64,000 nt of DNA from Limnanthes douglasii subsp. nivea (taxonomy: Eukaryota > Streptophyta > Magnoliopsida > Brassicales > Limnanthaceae): positions 122,954,771 to 123,018,770 of the forward strand of contig JAUPFV010000001.1 of the NCBI GenBank assembly GCA_036936605.1, read 5' to 3'. Positions 1 to 9,590 of this stretch are shown in pieces. A program made the position numbers and the translations under genes. Below the pieces are notes generated by a model. That model was not told the origin of the DNA. It worked only from the letters and a program-made list of their open reading frames with translations, and did not search any database. Each line of letters begins with the position of its first letter. Within the stretch, counting starts at the first letter, position 1.

Positions 1-1
1 A

Positions 2-376
2 GATGATGTGTCCAAGGTTACTAAGGAGAAGGAAGATCTAGTGAAAGAGCAGGAGAAGACGATCCAGGCCAAGGTCGATGCGTACACCAATACGGTGATA
101 GATTCCTTAGAAAAGAGGTATGCCGAAGTTAAATCCGACATGGTCTTGCTTTTTCATCAAACATTCCGGAAGAGGACACTCGGTACTCTATGGCAGTATG
201 TTGAATATGAAGATATCCCATTTCACACGATGGTAGATGGTGATAAGAAAAACTATTCCAGTGGTATTGATGATACTACCGATGAGGAAGAAGGGACCAG
301 AGAGAGCTCCAGTGATAAACCCAAAGACCTGAAGAAGAAGAAAAAAGATGATGCAGGAACATTTAAGGGAAACTAG
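2..376 (+). CDS. C-terminal part of the antisense extra ORF (aORF) of element A, partial at the window edge
   Basis: The frame is open from the window start to the TAG at 374-376 (about 124 residues). The first visible in-frame start-like codon is a GTG at position 8, which is internal, not the true start. The segment begins in a lysine/glutamate-rich probable coiled coil. It then carries a block conserved with the aORF of the element at 32540-40980: SDMVLLFH, a KR-rich step, LG.LW.YV and a TMVD motif. An acidic, then lysine-rich tail follows. It lies antisense to gag-pol of element A and converges on it. Function is unknown. No break is visible in this fragment, although the sense genes are heavily damaged. 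Confidence 0.7.
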   Translation, partial: DDVSKVTKEKEDLVKEQEKTIQAKVDAYTNTVIDSLEKRYAEVKSDMVLLFHQTFRKRTLGTLWQYVEYEDIPFHTMVDGDKKNYSSGIDDTTDEEEGTRESSSDKPKDLKKKKKDDAGTFKGN

Positions 377-912
377 CCCTGAAGTTTTAACTATTTTCTG
401 TTTTTTTATCTTTATAAAATACTAAAGTCCTTGGATGGACAAGGAATTTTTGTAACCGTGTCCGGTTCGAGTTCGGTCAAGCTTTTCCTCTTAAACTTAA
501 AGTCCTTGGATGGTCAAATCATTCTTTATGTTTTAATACCATTTTCCAGTTTTAACCGGGTAGCTTTACTTTGATAAATTCTTGTTTTGTTTCATATTCG
601 CCCAATCTTAATGGCTCATGTTTTAAATAACCCCTATTTATTTTACAAGTATTTTAAGATGAGAGTGTTTAAATTCTCTGATGACAAACGTTAAATGGTC
701 ATCATTCCACCAGATCAATCTGATCTGTCAAAGATAATTAGTAGGCTTTAAAGAAACTGTAAATCAAACCACTCCGAATATTTTAAGAAGGCATCAAATT
801 TTATTGAAAACCCCAGACACCTTATTAAAACCTCCCCGTGCCACCAGGTTAGGAAAGAGTATGCCTCCTAATATTTACATGGACTTTAAACAAGTAAATA
901 TTTACATAACTT
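377..912. other. Non-coding interval between the convergent aORF and pol of element A
   Basis: No coding frame is seen. The interval holds two copies of a CCAAGGACTTT-type motif (on the plus strand AAAGTCCTTGGATGG near 424-440 and 499-515). The young sister element has the same motif between its convergent genes, there as a perfect hairpin. A GTCCGG site is also present. The stretch probably carries the 3' ends of both transcripts. Confidence 0.5.
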
Positions 913-2322
913 TTATTCTAGATATAACCGGAGGTGTTCAATGTTCCAAGGGTGGTTTAAGATTCTTCCATCTTTGTCTTCAAGCCTGTATGTCCCAGGC
1001 TTAAGCTTTTCAATGACCATATAGGGCCCTTCCCAATTTGGAGCTAGCTTTCCGAATTGCTTCTCTTTAGTATGTAGGAATACTTTTCTCAATACTTTAT
1101 CCCCTGCTCGAAAATCCCTTCTTCTGATTCTGGAAACAAACCTGCTTCTCATTAAACCTTGACAATAGGTGGCTCTAAGATGAGCCTTAACCCTTTTCTC
1201 TTCTATTAAGTCCAATTGACTTCTGACTGCCACTTCATTAGCTTGTTCGGAAAAATTGTGGAATCTGTATGATGGAAGAGTTTCCTCTATAGGAGCAATT
1301 GCATCCATCCCATATATCAAGGCAAACGGAGATTCATGTGCAGCAGCTCCATGAGTAGTCTGGTAGGCCCGTAGTACTTCTTATAGATAATTTGGCCACT
1401 TTCCAGCAGCCCCTTCCAAATTATTTTTTAGACCGGACAGAATGGTCTTATTCGCCACTTCAACTTGACCATTCGCCTGTGGGTGGAAAGGAGAAGAGAA
1501 GAAATGCTGAATGGCCATAGAGGCACAGAAACTCTCCATATCCTTGTTATCGAATTGTGGCCCATTAGATAGGATAAATTTTATAACATCTTTTGAAGTA
1601 GTTCCTGCTAAAAGGGATGCCTTTTTCTACTTAGAAAAATAATCAATGGCAACAATAATGGTTCTGCACCCTCCGGATGCCATCTGTAGAGGCCCTACTA
1701 GATCCAGTCCCCAACGAGGAAACTGTATTGGCTCAGAATTCGATTCCAGAGGGAAAACTGGGATTTGAATTTCATTACCATACCTTTGGCATGGATCACA
1801 CTTCTTTATTAATTCCTTGGCATCTTCCATTATGGATGGCCAGTAGTATCCGGCCAATAAAATCCTTCGGGTTAAAGCTCTATAGCCACAGTGTGCTGAC
1901 CCCTCACCATCATGTAGTTCGGATAGCACAATTTGAGAATCTTGAACCCCCCCAGACAACGCAAGAGAGGTCTGCTAAATGATTTTTTGTATAAAATATC
2001 TCTTATGACTAAAAAACAACGAGCCTTGTACTTCATTTTCCTGGCCATGGATTTCTCCGAAGGCAAAATGCCATTAGTAAGGTATTGAAGAAGGGGATGT
2101 CTCCAGTCCTCGGGTTGAACCACTTGTATAGTTAAATTTTCCTCTTCTTCCTTACCCCAATTAGGCTGTATGGATGGACATTCTTGTACATGAATCCATG
2201 GGTATGACTTAGTGTATGCTATGGTTTCTAAGGAGTCTGCTAAAGTATTTTCCGATCTGGGTATATGCTCATAGCTGATATCTTTGAAGTTAGCTGCCAC
2301 TTCTTTAACAATGAATAAATAT
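913..2322 (-). pseudogene. pol: Integrase region of element A (pol, broken)
   Basis: Minus-strand frames cover the integrase in pieces. At 1959-1627 there is an HHCC zinc-binding N-terminal segment (LHDG, AHCG, GYYWP, KKCDPCQ) running into the catalytic core (WGLDLVGP, AIDYFSK). At 1626-1321 the core continues with GPQFDN and FHPQANGQVE, which carry the second Asp and the catalytic Glu, but a stop follows at YL. At 1320-913 there is the C-terminal part (YGMDAIAP, KVLRKVF, WEGPY, HPWNIEHLR). Stops and frame changes between the pieces show it cannot be translated as one protein. It stands last in pol, as expected for Ty3/gypsy. Confidence 0.85.
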
Positions 2323-2649
2323 TTAATCAACTTCTCCTTTTTTTGTCTCAGATTGACCTTGGGTATGATGGATAAGAAGCTGAGAATCACTCATTAACCT
2401 AACTCTTTTGGCTCCACATAACAAGGCTAATTTCAAACCACCTATAGCAGCTTCGTATTTGGACTCATTGTTAGAGGCCCTAAAAGCAAAACATATAGTC
2501 TGGTATAGCGTGTTGCAGTGCGGCGAGGTTAAACATATTCCAGCACCACAACCCATAGTACTTGATCCACCATCGGTCCGGACAACCCATACCTTCTTAG
2601 TTTTTTTCATCTGTAATTTGTTTAGTACTCCTGTCTCAATGGAATTCAA
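2323..2649 (-). pseudogene. Second, archaeal-type RNase H domain of element A
   Basis: This 108-residue segment follows the usual RNase H and precedes integrase. It carries RTDGGSS, then GAGICL, then NNESKYEA, then MSDSQLL, which match the acidic active-site motifs of type I RNase H. The canonical RNase H is already present at 2669-3001, so this is a second copy. Dual RNase H with an extra archaeal-like domain is known for the plant Tat lineage and supports that assignment. The frame continues, shifted, into the connection region (2390-1872) before integrase. Confidence 0.75.
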
Positions 2650-2668
2650 CTAGGAAATCAGCAACAGA

Positions 2669-3608
2669 TTAAGCTTTGATTGCAGTTCGAGGGGCAAAAT
2701 CAATGTCATAGTCTCCCAATTCTACTGACCATTTGGTCATCGTGCTTGATATGTCCGCCTTTTGAAGAACATTTTTCAAAGGAAAAGATGTCCGGACGAT
2801 AATAGAATGACACCGAAAATAGGGCCTCATTTTCCTGGCAGCAATTACTAAAGCTGGTGCTAGCTTTACAAGTTTCAAGTACCTTCTTTTAGCATCCATC
2901 AGGCTCTTGTTGATGTAATACACCGGACGAGGATAACTATCCACCTCTCTCACTAGTACTGCACTTATAGCACACTCGGACACTTCTAAATATATATACA
3001 ATGTTTCTTATTGAACGTTTGGTCGTACTGTGGAGACCAGTTAAAGCCCTTGGCACCCTTTAAATTTTGGAAAAACGGGGCACACCTATCTGAAGACCTT
3101 GAGATAAAACGGTTTAGAGCAGCCAACCTTCCTGTCAATCTTTGTACTTCTTTAATATTCTGAGGAGGATTCATCTGTAATAAAGCATTAAGTTGGTCCG
3201 GATCAGGCTGTATCCCTTTCTCACTTATCACATACCCCAAAACATTCCCGGACTGTACTCCAAAGACGCATTTTTCTAGATTCAATTTTAAATTAACTTT
3301 CACCAAGTTGGTAAAAGTCTCTTGGAGATCGGCCAAGTGTAATTCATCCTCCACACGCTTTACCATTATGTCATCAATATAGACTTCCATATTTCTGCCA
3401 ATTTGATCAGCGAATACTTTATTCACCAGCCTCTGATAAGTAGCCCCAACATTCTTTAACCCAAAAGGTATCACCTTGTAACAATGGAGGCCTCTATCAG
3501 TAATAAAATAGTGTGTTCCTGGTCCTTCAGATCTACTTGTATCTGATTATAACCAGAGAAGGAATCCATAAAAGACAATAGCTTGTTTCCAGCGGTGGAG
3601 TCAACCAA
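2669..3608 (-). pseudogene. pol: Reverse transcriptase core and first RNase H of element A (broken)
   Basis: The 3474-2986 frame starts at the PFGLKN motif of RT, contains the YIDD catalytic box (about 3370-3381), and ends in the thumb/connection (LNRFISRSSDRCAPFF). The next frame, 3001-2669, holds RNase H (SAVLVRE, PVYYINKSL, KWSVELGDYDIDF). Bases 3475-3608 carry the RT fingers (SFMDSFSGYNQIQVD) with a stop just after RID and a frameshift. This copy keeps the part that was deleted from the young sister element at 32540-40980 and serves as the reference for that deletion. Confidence 0.85.
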
Positions 3609-4724
3609 CTAGTCTATCCGGGGGACTGGGTACAGATCTTTTGGGCAAGCCTTGTTGAGGTCAGTGAAATCGATACACATATGCCATTTTCCATTCTTCT
3701 TTTTTACTAACACTGGGTTGGTTGTCCACAAAGGGTACTGAGATTCCTTTATGTGCCCCATCTTGGTAACTCGGTCAACCTCTTGAACTATGATATCAGC
3801 TTTTTCTTTAGAGAAAGCTCTTCTTCTCTGCACAACAGGTGTTAAATCTCTCCGGATGGACAGTTGGTGTGATATAACATTTGCAGGCATTCCGGTCACA
3901 TCAACATTACACCAAGAAAAAACGTGTTGGTGGTTTGTTAAAAAGGATAACACTTTGCTTTTTAATTCTGATGTCATCTTAGATCCAATCTTGACACTTC
4001 TTTCTTCAGCCAGAGAGTGAGTTTCAACCTCTTCAATTGGTATTAGAACACCGGGAGTCTCTCCGCAGTCATCAATTTCACCCTCTCCCCAGAGGGCCCC
4101 ACCAATTTTTAATTCATCATTTACTCGAACTGCCCCCAAAGTTCTAGGGGCAAGCGCAGTTGCATAACATTCCCTTGCTATCTTTTGACTACTCCGGACA
4201 ACTCTAATTTGTCCTTGAACAACATATTTTAAACATTGGTGAACTGTTGAAGCCACAGCATGCATCCTAGAGAGCCAGGATCTCCCAAAGATCGCATTGT
4301 AAGACGCGGGGCAATCTACCAACATGAAAAGTACTCTGACCATCTTCTTGAAAGGGCCCTTGCCCAACAATACCTCTTCCTCAAATTCTCCGACCACATC
4401 CACAGAGCTCCCTGTGAAGACCACAATGGATCTATTCGTACGTTGAATCACTGCTGGATTCTTCATTTGTTTATATGAACTCAAAAAGAGGATATTGGGT
4501 GAGCTTCCAGTGTCCACCAAAATTCGTCTAATGTCATTGCCCCCAATCGATGCTCCTATCACCATAGTATCTTCATGAGGACCAGTTATGTCCCTCAAAT
4601 CATCTTCATCAAAAACAATGAAAGGAAAAGGAATTTGGGATTGATAGGAGGACATTCCTCCCTCTAACTGAGTATCCATGGTGTGAACATGCCTCTTCCT
4701 TGAAGAAGGAGTTGGTTTAGTCAT
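3609..4724 (-). pseudogene. pol: Aspartic protease and RT N-terminus of element A
   Basis: The 371-residue frame carries a retropepsin active site (LVDTGSS, about residues 70-76) and the LGRSWL-type motif (here FGRSWL). It runs into the RT start (VLVKKKNGKWHMCIDFTDLN, PKDLYPVPRID) before a stop. Where the young sister element has an in-frame TAG between protease and RT, this copy reads straight through (NDELKIGG). It is separated from gag by a frame break near 4725-4731. The long plus-strand frame at 4923-5723 is only the reverse of gag. Confidence 0.85.
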
Positions 4725-4730
4725 GGTGTC

Positions 4731-6517
4731 TCACCCAAATATGGTAAGTGACTCAAAAAAACTTATGAGCCCGGACACCGTCTTGGTATGTTCTGTTATA
4801 ATGCCCACCTTATTCCGGGATGGATCAGGATCCAAATACTCTGATTCAACATCGAATCTTTCAATAATCACCATGGTCCCATCTGGAGTCGATGTTCCTA
4901 CGTTGTTTAATGGGCCGGTCCGATGAGCATTATCAGGCCTATTCCCACTTCTTCTTTTAACATAAGCACCCAATTTTCCTCTTTCAATCAGATTCTGCAC
5001 CTCTTGTTTCAAAGCGATGCAATCTTCCGTGTTATGGCCAACATCATGATGATATTGACAGAAACAAGCATTACGACTTTCCCTGGGAGATTGAAGTACG
5101 ACCGGCTTCCTAAAATGCACCTCGTCTTTTGTTTTGTCATAGATGGTTACAATATTCTCTTTCAATATGGCAAACCACTCCGGCTGGACCCAAGGTCCTC
5201 GCTTATTTCTGGACTGCTGGCTCTGAGCTGGAGCTGGGTGAGATTGAGCCTTGGTCCTCTTAGGACCCTGTCCGGCTTCCTTAGCCTTGTATCCGGACTG
5301 ATTCTGGTTCTGGTTTGGTGCAGCTGGGCAGATATCACTTGCATGTGCACTCTAGTCTTTTTTGTTTCATCCACATTAATTTGCTTTCCCACCTGGTTCA
5401 GTAAGCCGCCCCACGTCATGGCCTTCTTCTGGGTGACCGAATCGGCCAGATTACGAGGGTTCAAACCCTGTCTCAGAGAAGCTATTGCTACTTGTTCAAA
5501 GCAATCAGCTAATCCATTCTTTGTGTTCACAAACCGACTTATATATTCTTTCAATGATTCATTTGGCTCTTGGGCACAATGGATAATAGTGTCTACATTG
5601 CCCTTCACCTCCTTACTTCCAACAATCTGCCTTCGGAAAGCCACCCAAAACGTATCAAAGTTTCTGATGCACCCTTGTGGTAGGCTATTGTACCATTTCA
5701 GAGCACTACCTGTAAAATATTGAGAGAAATCTCTACAAAACAACTTGTCATCATCGTCAAAGTTCATCATAAAAATTTTAAATTGTTCCAGATGATTATC
5801 TGGATCCTTGCTCCCATCATACTTTTCCATCTTAGTATTGTCAAACGTCTTAGGAAGGTTTCTGGACAGTATTTTGGAAGACAATAGAGGTTGTCTCCAA
5901 TTCCGGCCACGACTAAAGACAGTATCTTCATTATGAGTTACAAAAATACCTGGTTCATCATCGAAAGCGAAATGATCCATCAACGGCTGGTATATATGCC
6001 TCCGGCCATGGCTGTGGCTGTGAAATGACCCTTTACTTAGATATCTTTTTAATCTTCCATGCCTGTCCCTCTTTCTTGAATATTTTTTAACCAACTTTTG
6101 CTTCTTTTTGGACCAGCCTTCATCACTACTGGATAACAGGGACTCCTCAAGTCCATCCTCGTTCGAGGAGCTACTAGAGGATTCTTACTCTGAGCTTTCC
6201 ACCGGCTTAGACCGGTGAGACTTCTTTGAGCTAACATGAGTCATTTTAGTGCTCAAGTGAGTCCTTCCTGATGGATCATGCTCCCTTAGATTTTCAGTGT
6301 GGTGAATGGCTAACACTTTCGGTTTTTCTTTCAACCCTAATTCCATCTTTTTAGCAGCTCTCAAGGCTTCTATTTCAGCTTTCAACCTGTCTCGTTCTTC
6401 GATCGTGTACTCATCGTTTTCTCTCACCACTTCTATCAAAGGTGGTGGCACTGCTTGCTCGTCCGGATTCATCCGAACTGGTTTTTCTTGCTGGTTTTGA
6501 ATGCTGGATTCAGGCAC
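4731..6517 (-). pseudogene. gag: Gag of element A (frameshifted)
   Basis: Three overlapping minus-strand frames (6517-6185, 6237-6049, 6094-5162) and a fourth (5165-4731) together cover gag. They include the charged N-terminus, the Retrotrans_gag core (MEKYDGS.DPDNHLEQF, LKWYNSLPQGCI, LKEYISRFVNTKNGLADCFEQ) and a zinc-knuckle variant CxxHxxxxHxxxxC (FCQYHHDVGHNTEDC). The same core lies in one uninterrupted frame in the sister element at 33126, which shows the breaks here are decay. The first Met is probably the one beginning MNPDE, matching the sister start. Confidence 0.85.
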
Positions 6518-6524
6518 CTTCTCC

Positions 6525-6541
6525 TCCCACTGTGGTCGCCA
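6525..6541 (-). promoter_or_regulatory. Primer binding site of element A
   Basis: The minus strand reads TGGCGACCACAGTGGGA, 3 nt inside the LTR end. The identical site follows the 5' LTR of the sister element at 33056. The sequence looks like the complement of the 3' end of an arginine-type tRNA. I have not matched it to a specific tRNA. Confidence 0.75.
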
Positions 6542-6544
6542 ATT

Positions 6545-6900
6545 TGGTATGGATTATTTTTGACTGAGGGTAATTTTGTCAGATATTTTATGGTATTTCA
6601 AAAGTATTAAATGTTTAAGTTGTCTGGTTGTATTAAATGTTCATTACCCTCATTTATGAAAGTGGTTGGGTATTTATACCCTTAATTATGGGCCCTATGG
6701 GCTTTCGGGTCAAACTATGAAACCAGGTCGAGTTCAAAGACCCATTAGTTTATTAAGCAGATTAGCAATTAGCTTAGTCAAAAGGGGCTTAGTGTTTTAA
6801 TACTTTTGTCATGTCCGGATACTTCAGTGGGTAATTATTGTCCAGATTACCCCTGTCCGGTTTCCACAGTGAGTGGTGGTGAATAATTCCGGACTCATCA
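6545..6900 (-). repeat. 5' LTR of element A (356 bp)
   Basis: On the minus strand it starts TGATGAGTCCGGAATT and ends ATACCA next to the primer binding site. The start matches the sister element LTR (TGATGAGTCCGAATT). Both contain a GACCCGAAAGCCCAT block, but this LTR is about 157 bp shorter. The first five flanking bases on the plus strand are TATGT, which should recur beyond the left edge if the insertion is simple. Confidence 0.85.
6671..6680 (-). promoter_or_regulatory. TATA box in the element A LTR
   Basis: The minus strand reads GGTATAAATA. It sits about 130 bp upstream of gag-side LTR sequence, in the position of the CTATAAATG box of the sister LTR. This is the expected Pol II promoter for the sense gag-pol transcript. 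Confidence 0.55.
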
Positions 6901-8102
6901 TATGTCACAAATAACAAGACCTTCACACACTTAGTAAGATCTTGGTACTGGTCTACAAACAAGCTTGTTCATATCAGGTCTATTCTACCTCACATTATCG
7001 CTTGGGTTTTATGGTTCTCTAGGAACAAAAGAAAGTATATTGATCAGATCATCAACACTAAAGCAATGATTGACCGTGTAATTCACATTCTTACTGGTCT
7101 AGATGGTGCTAACCTTCTCAAGAGAAGTCCTTTGGGTAATGACAGCAATACTGGTCCATCACTAGGCTTCCTAACCCATCTTAAGAAGCCCATAATCTCC
7201 CTATCTCTCACCTGGATCAATCTTAAATCTAACAGGTACAAACTCAATTAAGATGGAGAATGTGATATCTTTGGTGTATCAAGTGGATGTGGATTAGTTC
7301 GAGATTGTAATGGTAACATCTTAGGCTGCGGTCGTTTTTGTGGTAAGAATCTCCTTATTACTGCTGAGTGTATAGCCTTACTTAACGACTTAATTCTCTG
7401 TAATTCTAAAGGGATTTCTCAGGTATACATTGAAACGGATTCAAGCATTCTCATTGAAATGATTCTTCGTGGGAGAACTCCCTGGTTTCTTAAGCCTATT
7501 GTTATCAAAAACTCATATCATCTATTATGTTTTTTATTCAAAAACAATTGGGAGCAAAATGAAGCGGCATACTGAATTGCAAAGAAAACTCTAAAAGTTA
7601 CTCTCAAGACATGGACTTTAATCAATACGAGGTTCCAAATTTTCTCAGAGCCATCACCTTCCTTGAAGGATTGGATATTGGCTACTTAATAATAGATCAC
7701 AATCTCTGAGAATCCTTATAAACTGTCTGTAATCATAAAAAAATTGTACATGTCGATATCTAGCATACGACATTATATGATTATCTGCAGAAATTTTGTA
7801 ATATCGTGTTTTGGTATCTAATCCTCCCTTCTTTTCGTAAACTGATTCAAGCCATCTGTTCTAATCAATTGCGATTTACTCTTTCTTTTATACTTTTTTA
7901 ATTGATAGTTGAAGCTGGAATCGTGACTATTTTTAACAAAGACACTCTAGTTTTTCAACTTAACACTCTTTTTGTGTTATTTTTCTGATTTTCTTTCCAA
8001 ATAGTTGTCTAAGCTTGGGTTTACATTTCCTGGGCGTAGGCTACACCCCTTGTGGCTCCTTTTTATTGAAATAAATCTACTCAAGTTGAATGAAAAAAAA
8101 AA
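6901..8102 (+). pseudogene. LINE (L1-type) 3' fragment with plant RNase H and poly-A tail
   Basis: The frame near 6940-7251 reads a LINE ORF2 C-terminal connector (ILPHIIAWVLWFSRN). In the same frame, after a stop at 7249-7251, comes an RNase H of the plant RVT_3 type: DGECDIFGVSSGCGLVRD, ITAECIALLNDL, IETDSS. Another stop follows EAAY near 7570. The 3' region ends ATTGAAATAAATCTAC... and then ten A residues at 8093-8102, typical of LINE tails. It is truncated at 6900 by the insertion of element A, so the rest of the LINE should lie left of A, outside the window. Confidence 0.75.
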
Positions 8103-8290
8103 CATACGGATTTAATTGTCCACTGAAACTAAATTTAAATTCAATATGGCATCTAGGTAATTAATTTCAGGTTTGTCGACTTATCCGTTTATATAGCGTA
8201 CGCTTTGATACATTCAGGTGCTTAACAAAATTAAATACGATAACTTTAGTGTTGTGAATTTGGTTGGAATATTATTCTTTTACAAAAAGC

Positions 8291-8295
8291 TTTTC
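8291..8295. repeat. Left target-site duplication of element C (TTTTC)
   Basis: TTTTC directly precedes the left LTR and recurs at 11975-11979 directly after the right LTR. This gives a clean 5-bp duplication for element C. Confidence 0.88.
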
Positions 8296-8694
8296 TGACG
8301 CAGTCGGATGCACTAAGACAACAAACGTTGGTCTTAGAATTGAAGGTTCAAGTTTGCGGGTGTCAAACTTGAAGAAAAAACTCTGGAATCCACCAGAAAG
8401 AAACAAATCTCGAAAACTCGAAGACTTTGATTAATAGTAATGATAAAAGTGTTTCCAAAACATAGCACCTAAGGTTCTTTATATAGAGAAAACCCTAAAG
8501 CATAAAATAGGAAGTTCCTAGAAATAAGGAGAATTACTAGAATCTTATCTAGGAAATCTTATCTAGGAAATCTTATCTAGGAAATCTTATCTAAAAAAAA
8601 AGAAATATCTAAAAAAAAGAGATATCTAGAAATATCTAGAAGATATCTAAAAATATCTAGAATAGATTAGGCATTGTAACCGTCTCCTGCATCA
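8296..8694 (-). repeat. 3' LTR of element C (399 bp)
   Basis: It begins TGACGCAGTC and ends CTGCATCA on the plus strand. It holds four copies of a GGAAATCTTATCTA-type 14-bp unit (8548-8594), one more than the other LTR, followed by AT-rich ATATCTAGAA repeats. Confidence 0.92.
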
Positions 8695-9590
8695 GTCTCC
8701 TCCACCTCCAAAGAACTCGTCCCCGAGTTCTTATCTGGATAAAAAACACCATCGGCATGATACTCATAGATGTCCGCTACATTGAACGTATGAGAGATGC
8801 TCATGTCGTCTGGTAGATCCACCACATAAGCATTGTCATTAAGCTTTCGTAAAATCTTGAATGGACCATACTTGCGAGGCTGAAGCTTACGATAAGTACC
8901 GACTGGAAACCTTTCTTTCTTGAGAAACACCATTACTTCATCACCTTCGTTAAAAACCTTGAGCCTCCGTTTTTTATCTGCTGCCCTTTTGTTTTTTTGC
9001 CCAGTTGCTTCCAATCTAGCTCGGACTGCTTCTTTAGTGTCCAAAATGTCTTTAGCCATAGCTTCAGCTGATGCACTAACTCCATGAGCTTTCGGTAGTG
9101 GAACTAAATCAACCACATGCTTCGGGACAGAGGTATATACCAACGCAAATGGTGATTTCCCTGTTGCGGAATGTACGACACTATTGTAAGCAAACTCGAC
9201 CTGCGGTAGAGCTAAATCCCACTGTTTCGGTTTATCACCACAAATACTTCTAATCATGTTACCCAGTGTCCTGTTTGTGACTTCGCTTAGCTTTTCACTA
9301 AAGAAATGCCTGATTCGAATCTGATGGTACCCACTTCGAAGATCTATTTTGGAAAACACCTTTGATCCATTCAACTCATCAAGCATGTCTTCCAACCGAG
9401 GGATAGGAAACCGGTATTTGATTGTGATCTTGTTGATGGCTCTAGAATCAACACACATTCGCCACTGATTACCTTTCTTTGGAACGAGAAGAACTGGTAC
9501 AGCACATGGGCTCATACTCTCGCGGATTAACCCTTTCTTCAGCAAATCTTCAATCTGTTCCCGTACAATTTCATTCTCTTTAGGGCTCAT
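8667..9590 (-). pseudogene. pol: Collapsed pol of element C: RT start fused to an RNase H scrap and integrase C-terminus
   Basis: The 307-residue frame starts with MSPKENEIV and an RT N-terminus ([42 protein letters not shown]). It then jumps to HFFSEKLS, which matches the FFSEKLS motif of RNase H. It jumps again to [10 protein letters not shown], the end of the integrase core, and continues to the integrase C-terminus ([24 protein letters not shown]). Three domains are thus joined in one open frame by two deletions. The RT YxDD box, the RNase H acidic residues and the integrase D,D,E residues are all missing. It overlaps gag-protease by 4 nt in the -1 frame. Confidence 0.85.

Larger units (their letters stand above)
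1..6900 (-). mobile_element. Element A: Tat/Retand-type Ty3/gypsy retrotransposon, decayed, left end outside the window
   Basis: Read on the minus strand from 6900 the order is LTR, primer binding site, gag, protease, RT, RNase H, a second RNase H, integrase. The coding end of an extra ORF then lies on the opposite strand at 2-376. PR-RT-RH-INT order defines Ty3/gypsy. A second RNase H and an extra antisense ORF are known features of the Tat lineage. Gag-pol is broken by several frameshifts and stops, so the copy is dead. It is the same family as the young element at 32540-40980, but its LTR is shorter (356 against 513 bp). The 3' LTR lies beyond the left edge. The right flank is a LINE, so A inserted into that LINE. 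Confidence 0.88.

Noticed and set aside
4923..5723. 266-codon plus-strand frame, and its counterpart at 34185-34667 on the minus strand of element B
   Set aside because: Both are reverse-strand shadows of the conserved gag core. Their similarity to each other follows from gag conservation. No independent start context or motif.
7066..7251. Host gene with an RNase H-like domain
   Set aside because: The frame continues through a stop into a LINE-type RNase H and ends with a LINE-like 3' end and poly-A tail.
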